Shown piece after piece: positions 14,194-22,225 of a DNA stretch of 35,159 bases. Source of the stretch: Candidatus Omnitrophota bacterium (lineage in GTDB: Bacteria > Omnitrophota > Gorgyraeia > Pluralincolimonadales > Pluralincolimonadaceae). Location of the stretch: the NCBI GenBank assembly GCA_030695925.1, contig JAUYOH010000046.1, positions 1 to 35,159 on the forward strand, read 5' to 3'. Within the stretch, counting starts at the first letter, position 1, and every line of letters starts with the position of its first letter. The translations under genes were made by a program, and so were the position numbers. The notes beneath the pieces were generated by a model, which was given only the letters and a program-made list of their open reading frames with translations, was not told where the DNA came from and searched no databases.

Positions 14194-16600
14194 CGATGTT
14201 CACCAGCCTGTTCGGGACGATGATGAAATTTTTCACCGCCTTGCCGCCGAGCCACGTAATTACCTTCTCATCGGAAAGGACGATTTTCCTGAGCTCGTCT
14301 TCGCCTATTGCGGCAGGCACTTCTATCTTTGAACGCACTTTACCGTTTATCTGTACGACAATCGTGACCTTGTCTTCGACTAACATCGTAGGGTCATATT
14401 TAACCCATCCCGCCTTAACGATGCTTTCCTTATTGCCTAACGAGTGCCACAATTCCTCGCAGAAATGCGGGGCGATAGGCGAAAGCATTATAATCAAATT
14501 CAAAAAGGTCTCTTTATCGGCCCCACTCTGATATATGGCGTTCACAAACTCCATAAGTGAGGCGATCGCCGTATTGAATTTAAAGTCATTGATGTCATCC
14601 GTGACCTTTTTTATCGTCTTATGCATCAGGCGGACTAGTGAAGGATCGGCTTTCTCCTTCAAATTTTCCTTAATGCGCCATACGCGGTTTAAGAATTTAA
14701 ATGCCCCTTCCATGCCTCGGTCTTCCCACTCAAGTTCGGTCTCGGGCGGGGCCGCGAACAAGATAAACAACCTGATGGTGTCCGCGCCGTATTTATCGAT
14801 TATCTCATCTGGATCAACGATGTTTCCGCGCGACTTTGACATAACCTCGCCGTCTTTTAAGACCATCCCCTGTGTAAGCAATTTCTGAAACGGCTCGCCA
14901 AAATTTAAGAGGTCTATGTCTTGCAGGAACTTCGTGAAAAACCTCGAATACAAAAGATGCAGGACCGCGTGCTCTATGCCTCCGATATACTGGTCTACCG
15001 GCATCCAGTAAGCCGTTTCATCTTTATCGAACGGCCCCTTATCGAATTTCGGCGAACAGTATCTCAAAAAATACCACGATGAATCTATAAAAGTCGCCAT
15101 AGTATCCGTCTCGCGGCGGGCTTTCGCGCCGCACTTCGGGCATTTGGCATCAACGAAATCTTTGACGTATGAGAGCGGGCTTCCGCCCTTGCCCGAGAAT
15201 TCTACTTTCTTCGGAAGCACAACCGGCAGGTCTTTTTCCGGCACAGGAACAATTCCGCATTTGTCGCAATAAACCATCGGGATAGGCGTGCCCCAATAGC
15301 GTTGGCGCGAGACCAACCAATCGCGCAGGCGCCAGTTTACCGTTCTTTTGCCTATTCCGGTTTTTTCCATCCACTCGGCGATATTTGCTTTTGCCTCATC
15401 GTTCGGCAGGCCGTCGAATTGCGCGGAATTGACCTGCACGCCGTCGCCCTCGTATGCCTCGGTCATCTTATCGGCGGAAAGTTTCTCGCCTTTCGGGCTG
15501 ATAACGACCCTCATCGGCAATCTATGCTCTTTGGCGAATAAGAAATCCCTTTGGTCATGTGCAGGCACAGCCATTATGGCGCCTGTGCCGTATTCCATCA
15601 GGACGTAATCCGCTACCCAGATCGGAACGGCTTCGTTATTGACCGGGTTCATCGCGTAACTTCCGGTAAAGATGCCTTCCTTCTTTACATCCGAGGCCGT
15701 CCTTACGATCTTGCTCTCTTTGGCAACTTTATCGATGAACTCCAGTATCTTTTTCTCGTTGGGTTTGCCCTTGATTAATTTCTTCACCAAAGGATATTCC
15801 GGAGCAAGGACTATATAAGTGCATCCGAATATCGTATCTTGCCGTGTCGTGAATACCGGAATAACCTGTCCTGTCGTTTTTTCCCTGTCCTCTGAAGGAA
15901 GGGCCTTGAAGTAGATCTCAACACCTTCGCTCTTTCCCAACCAGTTCTTCTGCATCGTGACTACGCGCTCGGGCCAGTATTTAAGCCGGTCGAGGTCATC
16001 GAGCAATCTCTCTTTATAGGCGGTGATCTTGATAAACCACTGTTCCAGCTCCTTCTGCTTGACCTCTTTCTTGCACCGCCAGCATTTGCCGTCTATGACT
16101 TCCTCATTTGCGAGTGTTGTCTCGCAATCAGGGCACCAGTTGACGATAGCGGCCTTCTTGTAAGCGAGGCCCTTCTCGTGCATCTTCAGGAATATCCACT
16201 GGTTCCAGCGATAATATTCGGGCAGGCAGGTAGAGACTTCCCTGTCCCAATCATAAGAGAACCCCATTTTCTTTAACTGCGTTCTCATATTGTCGATGCA
16301 GCTTAATGTCCACGTCTCGGGATGGGATTTGTTCTTTATCGCGGCGTTCTCTGCCGGCTGGCCGAAGGCATCGTAGCCCATCGGATGCAAGACGTTATAT
16401 CCGTGCATCATCTTAAAGCGCGCCACGACATCGCCTATAGTGTAATTGCGCACATGGCCCATGTGGATCCTGCCGGACGGATACGGAAACATCTCAAGCA
16501 GGTAATATTTTTTCTTATTCGGGTCGGCTTTGACGTTAAATAGTCTTTGCCTTTCCCATTCGGCCTGCCATTTCTTTTCTATCGCTTTGAAGTCATACAT
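14186..16600 (-). CDS. leuS: Leucyl-tRNA synthetase
   Basis: An 804-residue class I synthetase that charges tRNA-Leu. The HIGH-type motif is HMGH (46-49) in [16 protein letters not shown]. The KMSKS-type motif is [11 protein letters not shown] near residue 585. A CP1 editing domain ([12 protein letters not shown]) lies between, with zinc knuckles CPDCETT/CWRCKKE and CDKCG/CPKCGAK. The C-terminal ValS/LeuS anticodon-binding fold ends with [19 protein letters not shown]. The first ATG at 16624 lies in the repeat upstream and would add eight residues. ATG 16600, with AAGGA 6 nt upstream and [12 protein letters not shown] as the expected N-terminus, is chosen. A tRNA-Leu gene occurs 4.7 kb further on. 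Confidence 0.96.
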   Translation of the reverse strand: MYDFKAIEKKWQAEWERQRLFNVKADPNKKKYYLLEMFPYPSGRIHMGHVRNYTIGDVVARFKMMHGYNVLHPMGYDAFGQPAENAAIKNKSHPETWTLSCIDNMRTQLKKMGFSYDWDREVSTCLPEYYRWNQWIFLKMHEKGLAYKKAAIVNWCPDCETTLANEEVIDGKCWRCKKEVKQKELEQWFIKITAYKERLLDDLDRLKYWPERVVTMQKNWLGKSEGVEIYFKALPSEDREKTTGQVIPVFTTRQDTIFGCTYIVLAPEYPLVKKLIKGKPNEKKILEFIDKVAKESKIVRTASDVKKEGIFTGSYAMNPVNNEAVPIWVADYVLMEYGTGAIMAVPAHDQRDFLFAKEHRLPMRVVISPKGEKLSADKMTEAYEGDGVQVNSAQFDGLPNDEAKANIAEWMEKTGIGKRTVNWRLRDWLVSRQRYWGTPIPMVYCDKCGIVPVPEKDLPVVLPKKVEFSGKGGSPLSYVKDFVDAKCPKCGAKARRETDTMATFIDSSWYFLRYCSPKFDKGPFDKDETAYWMPVDQYIGGIEHAVLHLLYSRFFTKFLQDIDLLNFGEPFQKLLTQGMVLKDGEVMSKSRGNIVDPDEIIDKYGADTIRLFILFAAPPETELEWEDRGMEGAFKFLNRVWRIKENLKEKADPSLVRLMHKTIKKVTDDINDFKFNTAIASLMEFVNAIYQSGADKETFLNLIIMLSPIAPHFCEELWHSLGNKESIVKAGWVKYDPTMLVEDKVTIVVQINGKVRSKIEVPAAIGEDELRKIVLSDEKVITWLGGKAVKNFIIVPNRLVNIVV

Positions 16601-16613
16601 ATTTAGTCCTTGG

Positions 16614-16663
16614 CCCCCCCTCACCCTACCCTCTCCCCTATGGGGAGAGGACCAAGGTGAGGG
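16614..16663. repeat. Dispersed palindromic repeat upstream of leuS
   Basis: A hairpin formed by CCCCTCACC...CTCTCCCC and GGGGAGAG...GGTGAGGGG around TAT. The same type, partly preserved, lies at 2085-2120. It lies between nfo and leuS and has no T-tract on either strand, so it is not a standard intrinsic terminator. Confidence 0.7.
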
Positions 16664-16670
16664 GAAATGC

Positions 16671-17507
16671 TTATTCCTTACTCATCTTTCTTACCGCAGT
16701 TAAATTCATCTTATCGTCTTTATCCGTCTCTTTCGGCGTCTCCAATATAAAGGCACAGTCCTTCAGTTTTGGATGATTTATGATCCGCCTCATTCCCTGC
16801 GCGCCTATATTGCCCTTGCCTATATGCCAGTGCCGATCATAATGCGAATCGAACTCGCTCTTGGAATCATTAAAGTGAACTACCTTTATCTTATCGGCGC
16901 CGATTAGTTTATCTACCTGCTTTATCATAGCATTAAGGCCCACTTCAGTCGAGTCGTTATAGCCCGCCTCAAAGGCATGCGCCGTATCGAGACAGACGCC
17001 TAATTTCCACTTGACGTTATCCATTATCGATTTAAGATGCTCGAACTTTGAGCCCAAGCTGTCTCCGGAACCGGCGGTATTTTCCAGAAGGATCATAAGT
17101 TTCGGCTTGGCGCTCGTGACCGCCTCGTTCATCCCTTTCGAGAAACGCGCGATGCCGTATTCGATACCCTTACCTTTCGGACTGCCTAAGTGAGTGACAA
17201 AATAATCGGCCCCCAGCATATCGGCGCGCTTTATATCTTCTATATAGGCGTCTAAGGATTTCTTCCAAAGGTCGTCTTCAGGCGAACACAGATTTATCAG
17301 ATAAGGAATATGGACGACGACCGGGGATATTTTATGGGACTTGCATCTTTTTTTAAATTCCTCGGCATCTTCCGGGTCGAGCTCAGTCGTCTCCCATCCG
17401 CGAGGGTTCCTGCTGAATATCTGGAAGGTATTGCAGCCTAACTGCGCTGCTCTATCCGCCGCCTCGTAGATATGCCCTGCTATGGATACGTGAACGCCGA
17501 GTCTCAT
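16671..17507 (-). CDS. nfo: Endonuclease IV (AP endonuclease)
   Basis: A 278-residue TIM-barrel nuclease that nicks DNA 5' of abasic sites. It begins [20 protein letters not shown] and contains [69 protein letters not shown] and ILETP. These hold the zinc-ligand His, Glu and Asp residues of the family. Length is typical. It lies 71 bp upstream of leuS on the same strand with the repeat at 16614-16663 between. Confidence 0.96.
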   Translation of the reverse strand: MRLGVHVSIAGHIYEAADRAAQLGCNTFQIFSRNPRGWETTELDPEDAEEFKKRCKSHKISPVVVHIPYLINLCSPEDDLWKKSLDAYIEDIKRADMLGADYFVTHLGSPKGKGIEYGIARFSKGMNEAVTSAKPKLMILLENTAGSGDSLGSKFEHLKSIMDNVKWKLGVCLDTAHAFEAGYNDSTEVGLNAMIKQVDKLIGADKIKVVHFNDSKSEFDSHYDRHWHIGKGNIGAQGMRRIINHPKLKDCAFILETPKETDKDDKMNLTAVRKMSKE

Positions 17508-17561
17508 ATTTTAGAGATTTTACCATAGATTTAAATGGAGGGGAATAAAAATTGCGGGGAT

Positions 17562-18863
17562 TTAACCGCAGGCCGTTTTAGGGCCGCGCAACCAGTGCAT
17601 CCTGCGGTTACGCCCTACCCAGTCCTTTACGATCGAATGACCCATAAAATGAAGTAGGGCGTTCCTGAAGCGCAGTTTGAGGAGTAACGAAAAAGATCTT
17701 GAGAGAGAGTAGAATTTAAGATATGCCCTGATCACGTTTAACTGAAGTTCTCTGGCTGATAATAATTTCGGCCTAAAGACGATATGCTGGCCATCATAGA
17801 GGTTCCAGTCTTTAGTAAAAATCCTTTTTTGCGCCTCAAGTGTCTCGTGGACTTTTGTGCCCGGAAAAGGAGTGAGGATCGTCATCTGGATCGTGTCTAT
17901 CTTCTGCTTTATGGCAAACCTTAAGGTGTCCCATACCGTCTTGGCGCTATCGTCGTCGCCGCCCAGCACGAACATCCCGTGGACCTTGATCTTTCTTTTA
18001 TGAAATGAGCGGATGGCGCTGACGATCTCTTCTACGCTTTGCTTCTTATCATAGGCCTGCAGGGTCTTGGGGTTTATGGACTCGAATCCTACGCAAACGG
18101 CGTTGCAACCCGCCTGAGCCATCATATTTAACAACTCACCGTCTTTCGTGACATCGCAGCGCACCTGACAGGCCCAACCCTTTATTTTATTCTTTAGGAT
18201 CAGGTTTAATAATTCGCGCGTGCGCTTCGGATGAGCCGAAAAATTATCGTCGCAGAAGAAGAATGATTTTGTGTCTCTTGACCGTAATTCGGACATAACG
18301 TCTTCCGCGCTGCGGAAACGGTATTTACGGCCGAACATCTTCGTTACGGAACAGAAACTGCAGTCAAAGGGACACCCCCTCGAGGTAGAAATAGGCGTAA
18401 CCAGAGAAGGGAACTTAAATCCCTTGATCAAAGAAAAATCGGGATGAGGCAAAGCGTCCAAATTCTCGACCGGCCGGCCACGAACAATCGGATCTTGTAT
18501 TCTGCCTTCAACGATATCGCAGATAACTTCTTCGGCCTCGCCGACGACAACCTGCCGCGCGAAACGGATCGCCTCCTCGGAAAGGAGGCTCGCGTGGACT
18601 CCCCCTATGATCACTTTCTCTTTCGGGAATTTTCCGGCTATCTCGTAGCCGCGTTTAGCGGTCGAGGTCAATATAGAGATCCCGATGAGATCAGCATCCA
18701 GTTTGGAGTAATCGGGCATCTGTATGTCCTCATTATAGATCTCGACCTCATGCCCCCTATTCTTGAGGATAGTCCCTAAATATACCGGGCCCAAGAGAGG
18801 CATAGGTATCTTGCTATATACATTCGCCTCTGATGAGCGGGGCTCGATAAGCACTATTTTCAT
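17562..18863 (-). CDS. B12-binding-domain radical SAM protein
   Basis: A 433-residue protein. The N-terminal Rossmann-like cobalamin-binding domain (about 1-130) has PLLGPVYLGTILKNRGHEVE and KVIIGGVHASLLSEEAIRFA. The radical SAM domain follows, with the 4Fe-4S motif SRGCPFDCSFCSVT (CxxxCxxC) near residue 165, then VGFESINPKTLQAYDKKQS and GMFVLGGDDDS. No DxHxxG cobalamin loop is seen, so B12 may not be bound tightly, which is usual in many members. Substrate is unknown: methylation or ring rearrangement of a lipid, hopanoid or natural product are options. It is followed closely by nfo, 54 bp downstream. Confidence 0.85.
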   Translation of the reverse strand: MKIVLIEPRSSEANVYSKIPMPLLGPVYLGTILKNRGHEVEIYNEDIQMPDYSKLDADLIGISILTSTAKRGYEIAGKFPKEKVIIGGVHASLLSEEAIRFARQVVVGEAEEVICDIVEGRIQDPIVRGRPVENLDALPHPDFSLIKGFKFPSLVTPISTSRGCPFDCSFCSVTKMFGRKYRFRSAEDVMSELRSRDTKSFFFCDDNFSAHPKRTRELLNLILKNKIKGWACQVRCDVTKDGELLNMMAQAGCNAVCVGFESINPKTLQAYDKKQSVEEIVSAIRSFHKRKIKVHGMFVLGGDDDSAKTVWDTLRFAIKQKIDTIQMTILTPFPGTKVHETLEAQKRIFTKDWNLYDGQHIVFRPKLLSARELQLNVIRAYLKFYSLSRSFSLLLKLRFRNALLHFMGHSIVKDWVGRNRRMHWLRGPKTACG

Positions 18864-18880
18864 CTTGTTACAAAGGATCC

Positions 18881-19087
18881 TTACGGTTGGATGAGACGGA
18901 TATTTATAGCGCGCGGGCCTTTCGGTGAATTCTCGACATCAAACTCCACTTCCTGATCTTCTCTCAGGCCGTCAAAACCGCCGGCGGTAAGGCCGCTCTG
19001 ATGGAAGAACACTTCTCTGCCGTCGGTATCATTTATGAATCCGAATCCCCTCTCGCGGACCAATTTTTTAATCTTTCCCTTGTGCAT
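18881..19087 (-). CDS. Cold-shock domain protein (second of tandem pair)
   Basis: A 68-residue OB-fold protein. RNP1 reads RGFGFIND and RNP2 reads VFFHQSGL. The usual KWFN segment is replaced by KKLVRE, so the aromatic surface is poorer than in CspA. It is likely an RNA-binding protein or diverged paralogue. It lies 65 bp downstream of the canonical csp gene, separated by a GC-rich hairpin, so it is probably expressed by read-through. Confidence 0.88.
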   Translation of the reverse strand: MHKGKIKKLVRERGFGFINDTDGREVFFHQSGLTAGGFDGLREDQEVEFDVENSPKGPRAINIRLIQP

Positions 19088-19116
19088 CTTACGCCTCCTT
19101 TTCGGTTGAAAAATGC

Positions 19117-19139
19117 GGCCCCGACGATATGCCGGGGCC
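19117..19139 (-). terminator. Hairpin between the two cold-shock genes
   Basis: A stem GGCCCCG/CGGGGCC with a 9 nt loop, followed on the minus strand by GCATTTTT. It can act as an intrinsic terminator or attenuator for the upstream csp gene. On the plus strand it is also followed by T-rich sequence (CTCTTTTTC). Confidence 0.65.
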
Positions 19140-19152
19140 TCTTTTTCTTGTG

Positions 19153-19353
19153 TTATAGCTTAACTACGTTTGTAGCCTGTTCGCCCTTAGGACCTTGCGT
19201 AACTTCGAACTCGACTTCCTGGCCCTCTGTCAAGGACTTATAGCCTTCACCCTGAATTGCGCTATGATGGACAAACACGTCATTGCCTGATTCGGGAGTT
19301 ATGAAGCCATAACCTTTTTGGTCGCTAAACCATTTTACTTTACCTTTTGCCAT
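19153..19353 (-). CDS. CspA-family cold-shock protein
   Basis: A 66-residue canonical cold-shock domain: [20 protein letters not shown], then DVFVHHSAI and [18 protein letters not shown]. Both RNP motifs (KGYGFITP and DVFVHHSAI) are intact. It binds single-stranded RNA or DNA and works as an RNA chaperone. A strong promoter lies at 19474-19501, giving a leader of about 110 nt, as is typical for cold-regulated csp mRNAs. AGGAGGTAG lies upstream of the ATG. Confidence 0.95.
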   Translation of the reverse strand: MAKGKVKWFSDQKGYGFITPESGNDVFVHHSAIQGEGYKSLTEGQEVEFEVTQGPKGEQATNVVKL

Positions 19354-19522
19354 TATCTACTACCTCCTTTCGACAAAATTATAGTAAATAATGACAGAAA
19401 CAAAAAAACCGCCAGGCTAGACATCCCAACCTTACGGCTTAAGACTTCTAATCTTTTATTTACTACAAATAAAAGTATACCATAATTTTTATATTTGTCA
19501 ACAACTATTTAATGGCTTTAAA
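19354..19522 (-). promoter_or_regulatory. Promoter and long leader of the cold-shock gene
   Basis: Minus-strand TTGACA (19501-19496), a 16 bp spacer and TATACT (19479-19474), a near-consensus promoter. The expected start near 19467 leaves a 5' leader of about 114 nt before the ATG at 19353. The leader includes the ribosome-binding site AAAGGAGGTAG. Long leaders in CspA-type mRNAs control translation and stability in the cold. No gene is visible in this stretch. Confidence 0.75.
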
Positions 19523-19549
19523 AAATGGTGGAGCTGAGGGGGATCGAAC
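19523..19549. repeat. Direct repeat of the tRNA-Ala 3' end (distal copy)
   Basis: 27 bp, AAATGGTGGAGCTGAGGGGG ATCGAAC, exactly identical to 19659-19685, the 3' part of tRNA-Ala including CCA plus three bases. The copies are 136 bp apart. This is the usual mark of integration or excision at a tRNA 3' end, though tandem duplication is also possible. Confidence 0.85.
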
Positions 19550-19661
19550 GTCGCTCCGGCTTGCGCCTTCGCTCCCGCGTGGAAACTTATGTTTCCCCGC
19601 GAGCCCCCTTCTTTACAGCGCAGGGGACGGTCTCCCCTGCAACTCCTTGGGTTCGATCAAA
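19550..19661 (-). other. 112 bp structured segment between tRNA-Ala 3'-end copies
   Basis: No gene is seen. On the minus strand it can form a GCAGGGGA/TCCCCTGC hairpin, a GCTCGCGGGGAAAC/GTTTCCACGCGGGAGC hairpin and a small GGCGCAAGCC hairpin. It also holds GATCGAACCC (19658-19649), complementary to the T-arm GGGTTCGATC of the adjacent tRNA-Ala. An open frame across it is spurious. Confidence 0.5.
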
Positions 19662-19737
19662 TGGTGGAGCTGAGGGGGATCGAACCCCTTACCTCCTGCA
19701 TGCCATGCAGGCGCTCTACCAGGTGAGCTACAGCCCC
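19662..19737 (-). tRNA. tRNA-Ala (anticodon GGC)
   Basis: A 76 nt cloverleaf on the minus strand with encoded CCA. The acceptor GGGGCTG pairs with CAGCTCC and contains the G3-U70 pair that defines alanine tRNAs. The D arm is GCTC...GAGC. The anticodon arm is CCTGC-ATGGCAT-GCAGG, giving anticodon GGC. The T arm is GGGGTTCGATCCCC. A promoter lies just upstream at 19751-19779. Confidence 0.97.
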
Positions 19738-19750
19738 ACGCAGAAACAAG

Positions 19751-19779
19751 ATGATATCACTTACCCGCCTTTTCGTCAA
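19751..19779 (-). promoter_or_regulatory. Promoter of tRNA-Ala
   Basis: Minus-strand TTGACG (19779-19774), a 17 bp spacer and TATCAT (19756-19751), 14 bp before the mature 5' end of tRNA-Ala. It is back to back with the nfeD promoter. Confidence 0.7.
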
Positions 19780-19784
19780 TATAA

Positions 19785-19813
19785 TTGACAAAAGCCGCCA
19801 TAAATGCTATAAA
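19785..19813 (+). promoter_or_regulatory. Promoter of nfeD-SPFH
   Basis: TTGACA (19785-19790), a 17 bp spacer and TATAAA (19808-19813), with a leader of about 42 nt before the nfeD ATG. It diverges from the tRNA-Ala promoter. Confidence 0.75.
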
Positions 19814-19861
19814 CTATATACCTTAGATTTCCGATAAAATCCGAGAAGAAATGGAGAAAAA

Positions 19862-20476
19862 ATGCCGTTAAGCGTGCTCATAGAGAACCTTAAAGACCCG
19901 AATATCGTATACATACTGCTTATCATAGGCTTCTACGGGGTAATATTTGAGCTGGCGACACCCGGGACATCGATCGGCGGTATCATAGGCGGCATAAGTT
20001 TAATACTGGCGATCTACGGAATGAGTTCGCTTCCCGTAAATTACGCCGGCATCATTCTTATGATAGTCGCCTTTGTCTTATTTGTGCTCGACTTAAAGAT
20101 GCCGACTCACGGCATACTGACGTTTGGCGGGATCGTCGCTCTTACGATCGGTTCTCTTGTCCTATTTAAGGGCGGCGAGACATTCTTGCGACTCTCAAAG
20201 GCCCTTGTGGCGACAACGGTCATAACCACGACAGGGCTTCTGGCGTTCATTCTGCCCATGATAATAAAATCGCAGAAGCGTAAGGCGTCATCCGGGGTCG
20301 AAAGTTTGGTTAATACGACCGGCGAGGCGAAGACCGACCTTACGCCGAAAGGCATAGTTCATGTAAGCGGCGAGGATTGGTATGCCGAATCTTTGGAAGG
20401 TGCGATAAAGAGCGGCGAAAAGGTAAAAGTTGAAACCGTGGACGGATTGGTGGTTAAAGTAAGGAAAGAGAGGTAA
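19862..20476 (+). CDS. NfeD-like membrane protein (short form, no protease domain)
   Basis: A 204-residue protein with about four membrane helices (near 15-33, 38-58, 60-80 and 85-145) containing YGVIFELATPGTSIGGIIGG, the NfeD hallmark, and a C-terminal OB-fold domain (about 150-204: GIVHVSGEDWYAESLEGAIK, VKVETVDGLVVKVRK). The N-terminal ClpP-like protease of long NfeD proteins is absent. NfeD proteins partner with SPFH proteins encoded next door and are thought to organise membrane microdomains. GGAG lies 5 nt before the ATG. Confidence 0.9.
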   Translation: MPLSVLIENLKDPNIVYILLIIGFYGVIFELATPGTSIGGIIGGISLILAIYGMSSLPVNYAGIILMIVAFVLFVLDLKMPTHGILTFGGIVALTIGSLVLFKGGETFLRLSKALVATTVITTTGLLAFILPMIIKSQKRKASSGVESLVNTTGEAKTDLTPKGIVHVSGEDWYAESLEGAIKSGEKVKVETVDGLVVKVRKER

Positions 20477-20479
20477 AAA

Positions 20480-21337
20480 ATGGTGCCGTTAATAATCTTC
20501 TTTTTGGTAGTCGTCGCTGTAATCATACTTGCGAACTCGATAAGGATCGTCAGGGAATACAAGCGCCTTGTCGTCTTCCGTCTCGGGCGTTCGGTCGGGC
20601 AAAAAGGGCCGGGAATCGTATTCCTTATCCCGATCCTCGATCAGGCCATCTCGGTCGACCTAAGAGAGCTCTTTCTCGAGATCCCACAGCAGACCTGTAT
20701 CACGAAGGACAACGCGCCGATATCGATAGACTTCCTCATCTACTGGAAGGTTATTGACCCCGCACGAAGCATAATCCAGGTCGGTAATTTCGCCGCGGCT
20801 TCGCAGGGTATCGCGACTACTACCTTGAGAGCCGTAGTCGGCGACTTAGGCCTTGATGAAGTCCTGTCAAAACGCGAGCAGATCAACCAAATCCTGCGCC
20901 AGAAATTGGACGAGGTAACCGAACGCTGGGGCGTTAAAGTAACGACGGTCGAGATACGCGAGATCATGCCGCCCAAGGACGTTTCTGACGCGATGATCAA
21001 ACAGATGTCCGCCGAAAGGACTAAGCGCGCCGTCATTATAGAGGCGGAGGGTACTAAGATATCCGCGATAACCGTCGCGGAAGGTGAAAAACAATCCGCT
21101 ATTCTAAAGGCCGAGGGCGACAGGCAAGCGGCTATCTTAAGGGCAGAGGGTTTCTCTCTGGCGCTGGATAAGATATTCTCAGTCGCCAAGAATGTCGACT
21201 CGAAAACGCTCTCGCTTCAATATCTTGAAACATTAAAAGCGTTGGGCCAGAGCCCGTCGACAAAATATATATTCCCGATGGAATTCACGAACCTCCTTGA
21301 GCCGTTCGTCAAGAATACCAAAGAAGCGATGAAATAA
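20480..21337 (+). CDS. SPFH/stomatin-family membrane protein (slipin)
   Basis: A 285-residue protein: an N-terminal membrane helix (about 3-22, VPLIIFFLVVVAVIILANSI), then the SPFH/band-7 domain (EYKRLVVFRLGRSVGQKGPG, VDLRELFLEIPQQTCITKDN, YWKVIDPARSIIQVGNF). An Ala/Glu-rich coiled-coil repeat (EGEKQSAILKAEGDRQAAIL) and a short C-terminal tail follow. This is the slipin type, which oligomerises in membrane microdomains with NfeD. It starts 3 bp after nfeD. A tRNA-Leu gene begins 17 bp after its stop. Confidence 0.95.
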   Translation: MVPLIIFFLVVVAVIILANSIRIVREYKRLVVFRLGRSVGQKGPGIVFLIPILDQAISVDLRELFLEIPQQTCITKDNAPISIDFLIYWKVIDPARSIIQVGNFAAASQGIATTTLRAVVGDLGLDEVLSKREQINQILRQKLDEVTERWGVKVTTVEIREIMPPKDVSDAMIKQMSAERTKRAVIIEAEGTKISAITVAEGEKQSAILKAEGDRQAAILRAEGFSLALDKIFSVAKNVDSKTLSLQYLETLKALGQSPSTKYIFPMEFTNLLEPFVKNTKEAMK

Positions 21338-21354
21338 TTCCCGCCTGATTTACT

Positions 21355-21441
21355 GCCGAGGTGTCGGAACTGGCATACGATCCGGTCTCAAAAACCGGTG
21401 ACCGTAAGGTCATGAGGGTTCAACTCCCTTCCTCGGCACCA
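21355..21441 (+). tRNA. tRNA-Leu (anticodon CAA)
   Basis: An 87 nt class II tRNA with encoded CCA. The acceptor GCCGAGG pairs with CCTCGGC. The anticodon arm is CCGGT-CTCAAAA-ACCGG, giving CAA (reads UUG). A long variable arm TGACCGTAAGGTCA and a T arm GAGGGTTCAACTCCC complete it. It lies 17 bp after the SPFH gene on the same strand and no promoter is visible in that gap, so it may be co-transcribed. Confidence 0.97.
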
Positions 21442-21443
21442 TT

Positions 21444-22205
21444 CTACTTCCACGCGTCGCAATACATGTTATCGCTAAAGGGCCACGCGGAGATCTTTAT
21501 CCTTGAGAAGCCTGTCCTCTCAAGCAGGCGCTTTAGATTTGAGGGATTAAAATAGACTACGTGATCAGGCACGCGAAATCCGGTCCAATTCTCTTTCCTT
21601 ATCGACCTGTTTACGCATCCGTAGTTCACGGTCTTGATTAATAAGATGCCGCCCGGCTTCAAAAGGTCAAAGCACTTTTTAACGGCGGCTTCCGGATGAT
21701 CCAAATGCTCAAGAAGTGAGATCAAGGTGATACCGTCGAATTTTCCCGGGGCGAGATCCGCCGTAAAGAAATCGCCGATTATGATTCTTATACCGGCCTG
21801 TCTTCTCGCCAGACTCCCCAGATATTCTGAGATCTCGATACCTGTACAATTAAATCTTCTCTTTGCCAAATTAAGGAAACTGCCGTCGCCGCAACCTATA
21901 TCCAAGACTTCCGTTCCGGCCGGCAGGTATCGCGATAATTTACTGTAAAATATCCCGCTTTTATCCTGACCCGTTATCTTCTTGAAGGCCCCTTTCATTG
22001 CGCGGGAAAACCTTTGAGAGAGAGATAACTGCTTGACATTCCTGCTGACAACCTTTTCTTGGGAATAAAACTCCGGCCGGGTTTCGCGCGCGGGCAAAGG
22101 ATTGATCCTGGCGAAACCGCAGACGTCACAGCGTTCGATATCCCAGTCTTTTATCCTGTAGGCCGTTGTCCATTTGGTATTCTGACAAATATAACAAGTC
22201 GCCAT
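21444..22205 (-). CDS. Class I SAM-dependent methyltransferase with N-terminal zinc ribbon
   Basis: A 253-residue protein. A zinc ribbon near the start has CYIC (4-7) and CDVCG (26-30). The Rossmann methyltransferase fold contains motif I EVLDIGCGDGSFLNL (near 95-109), then GIEISEY, FDGITLISLLEHLDHPEAAV (motif IV) and KPGGILLIKTVNYG. Substrate is not evident; this kind (methyltransferase 23-like with a leading C4 ribbon) is common among sugar and natural-product enzymes. The 3' end is just 3 bp from tRNA-Leu, convergent. It is 20 bp downstream of the permease gene on the same strand. Confidence 0.88.
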   Translation of the reverse strand: MATCYICQNTKWTTAYRIKDWDIERCDVCGFARINPLPARETRPEFYSQEKVVSRNVKQLSLSQRFSRAMKGAFKKITGQDKSGIFYSKLSRYLPAGTEVLDIGCGDGSFLNLAKRRFNCTGIEISEYLGSLARRQAGIRIIIGDFFTADLAPGKFDGITLISLLEHLDHPEAAVKKCFDLLKPGGILLIKTVNYGCVNRSIRKENWTGFRVPDHVVYFNPSNLKRLLERTGFSRIKISAWPFSDNMYCDAWK

Positions 22206-22225
22206 CTTATACCTTTATTTAGGAA

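Noticed and set aside
16601-16624. Longer leuS start
   Set aside because: The added residues are coded by the palindromic repeat; the ATG at 16600 has a well-placed AAGGA and the expected N-terminus.
16614-16663. Intrinsic terminator between nfo and leuS
   Set aside because: The hairpin lacks a T-tract on both strands and belongs to a dispersed repeat type.
19525-19788. Plus-strand open frame of 87 codons
   Set aside because: It lies antisense to tRNA-Ala and the duplicated tRNA end; this type of frame is a known annotation artefact.
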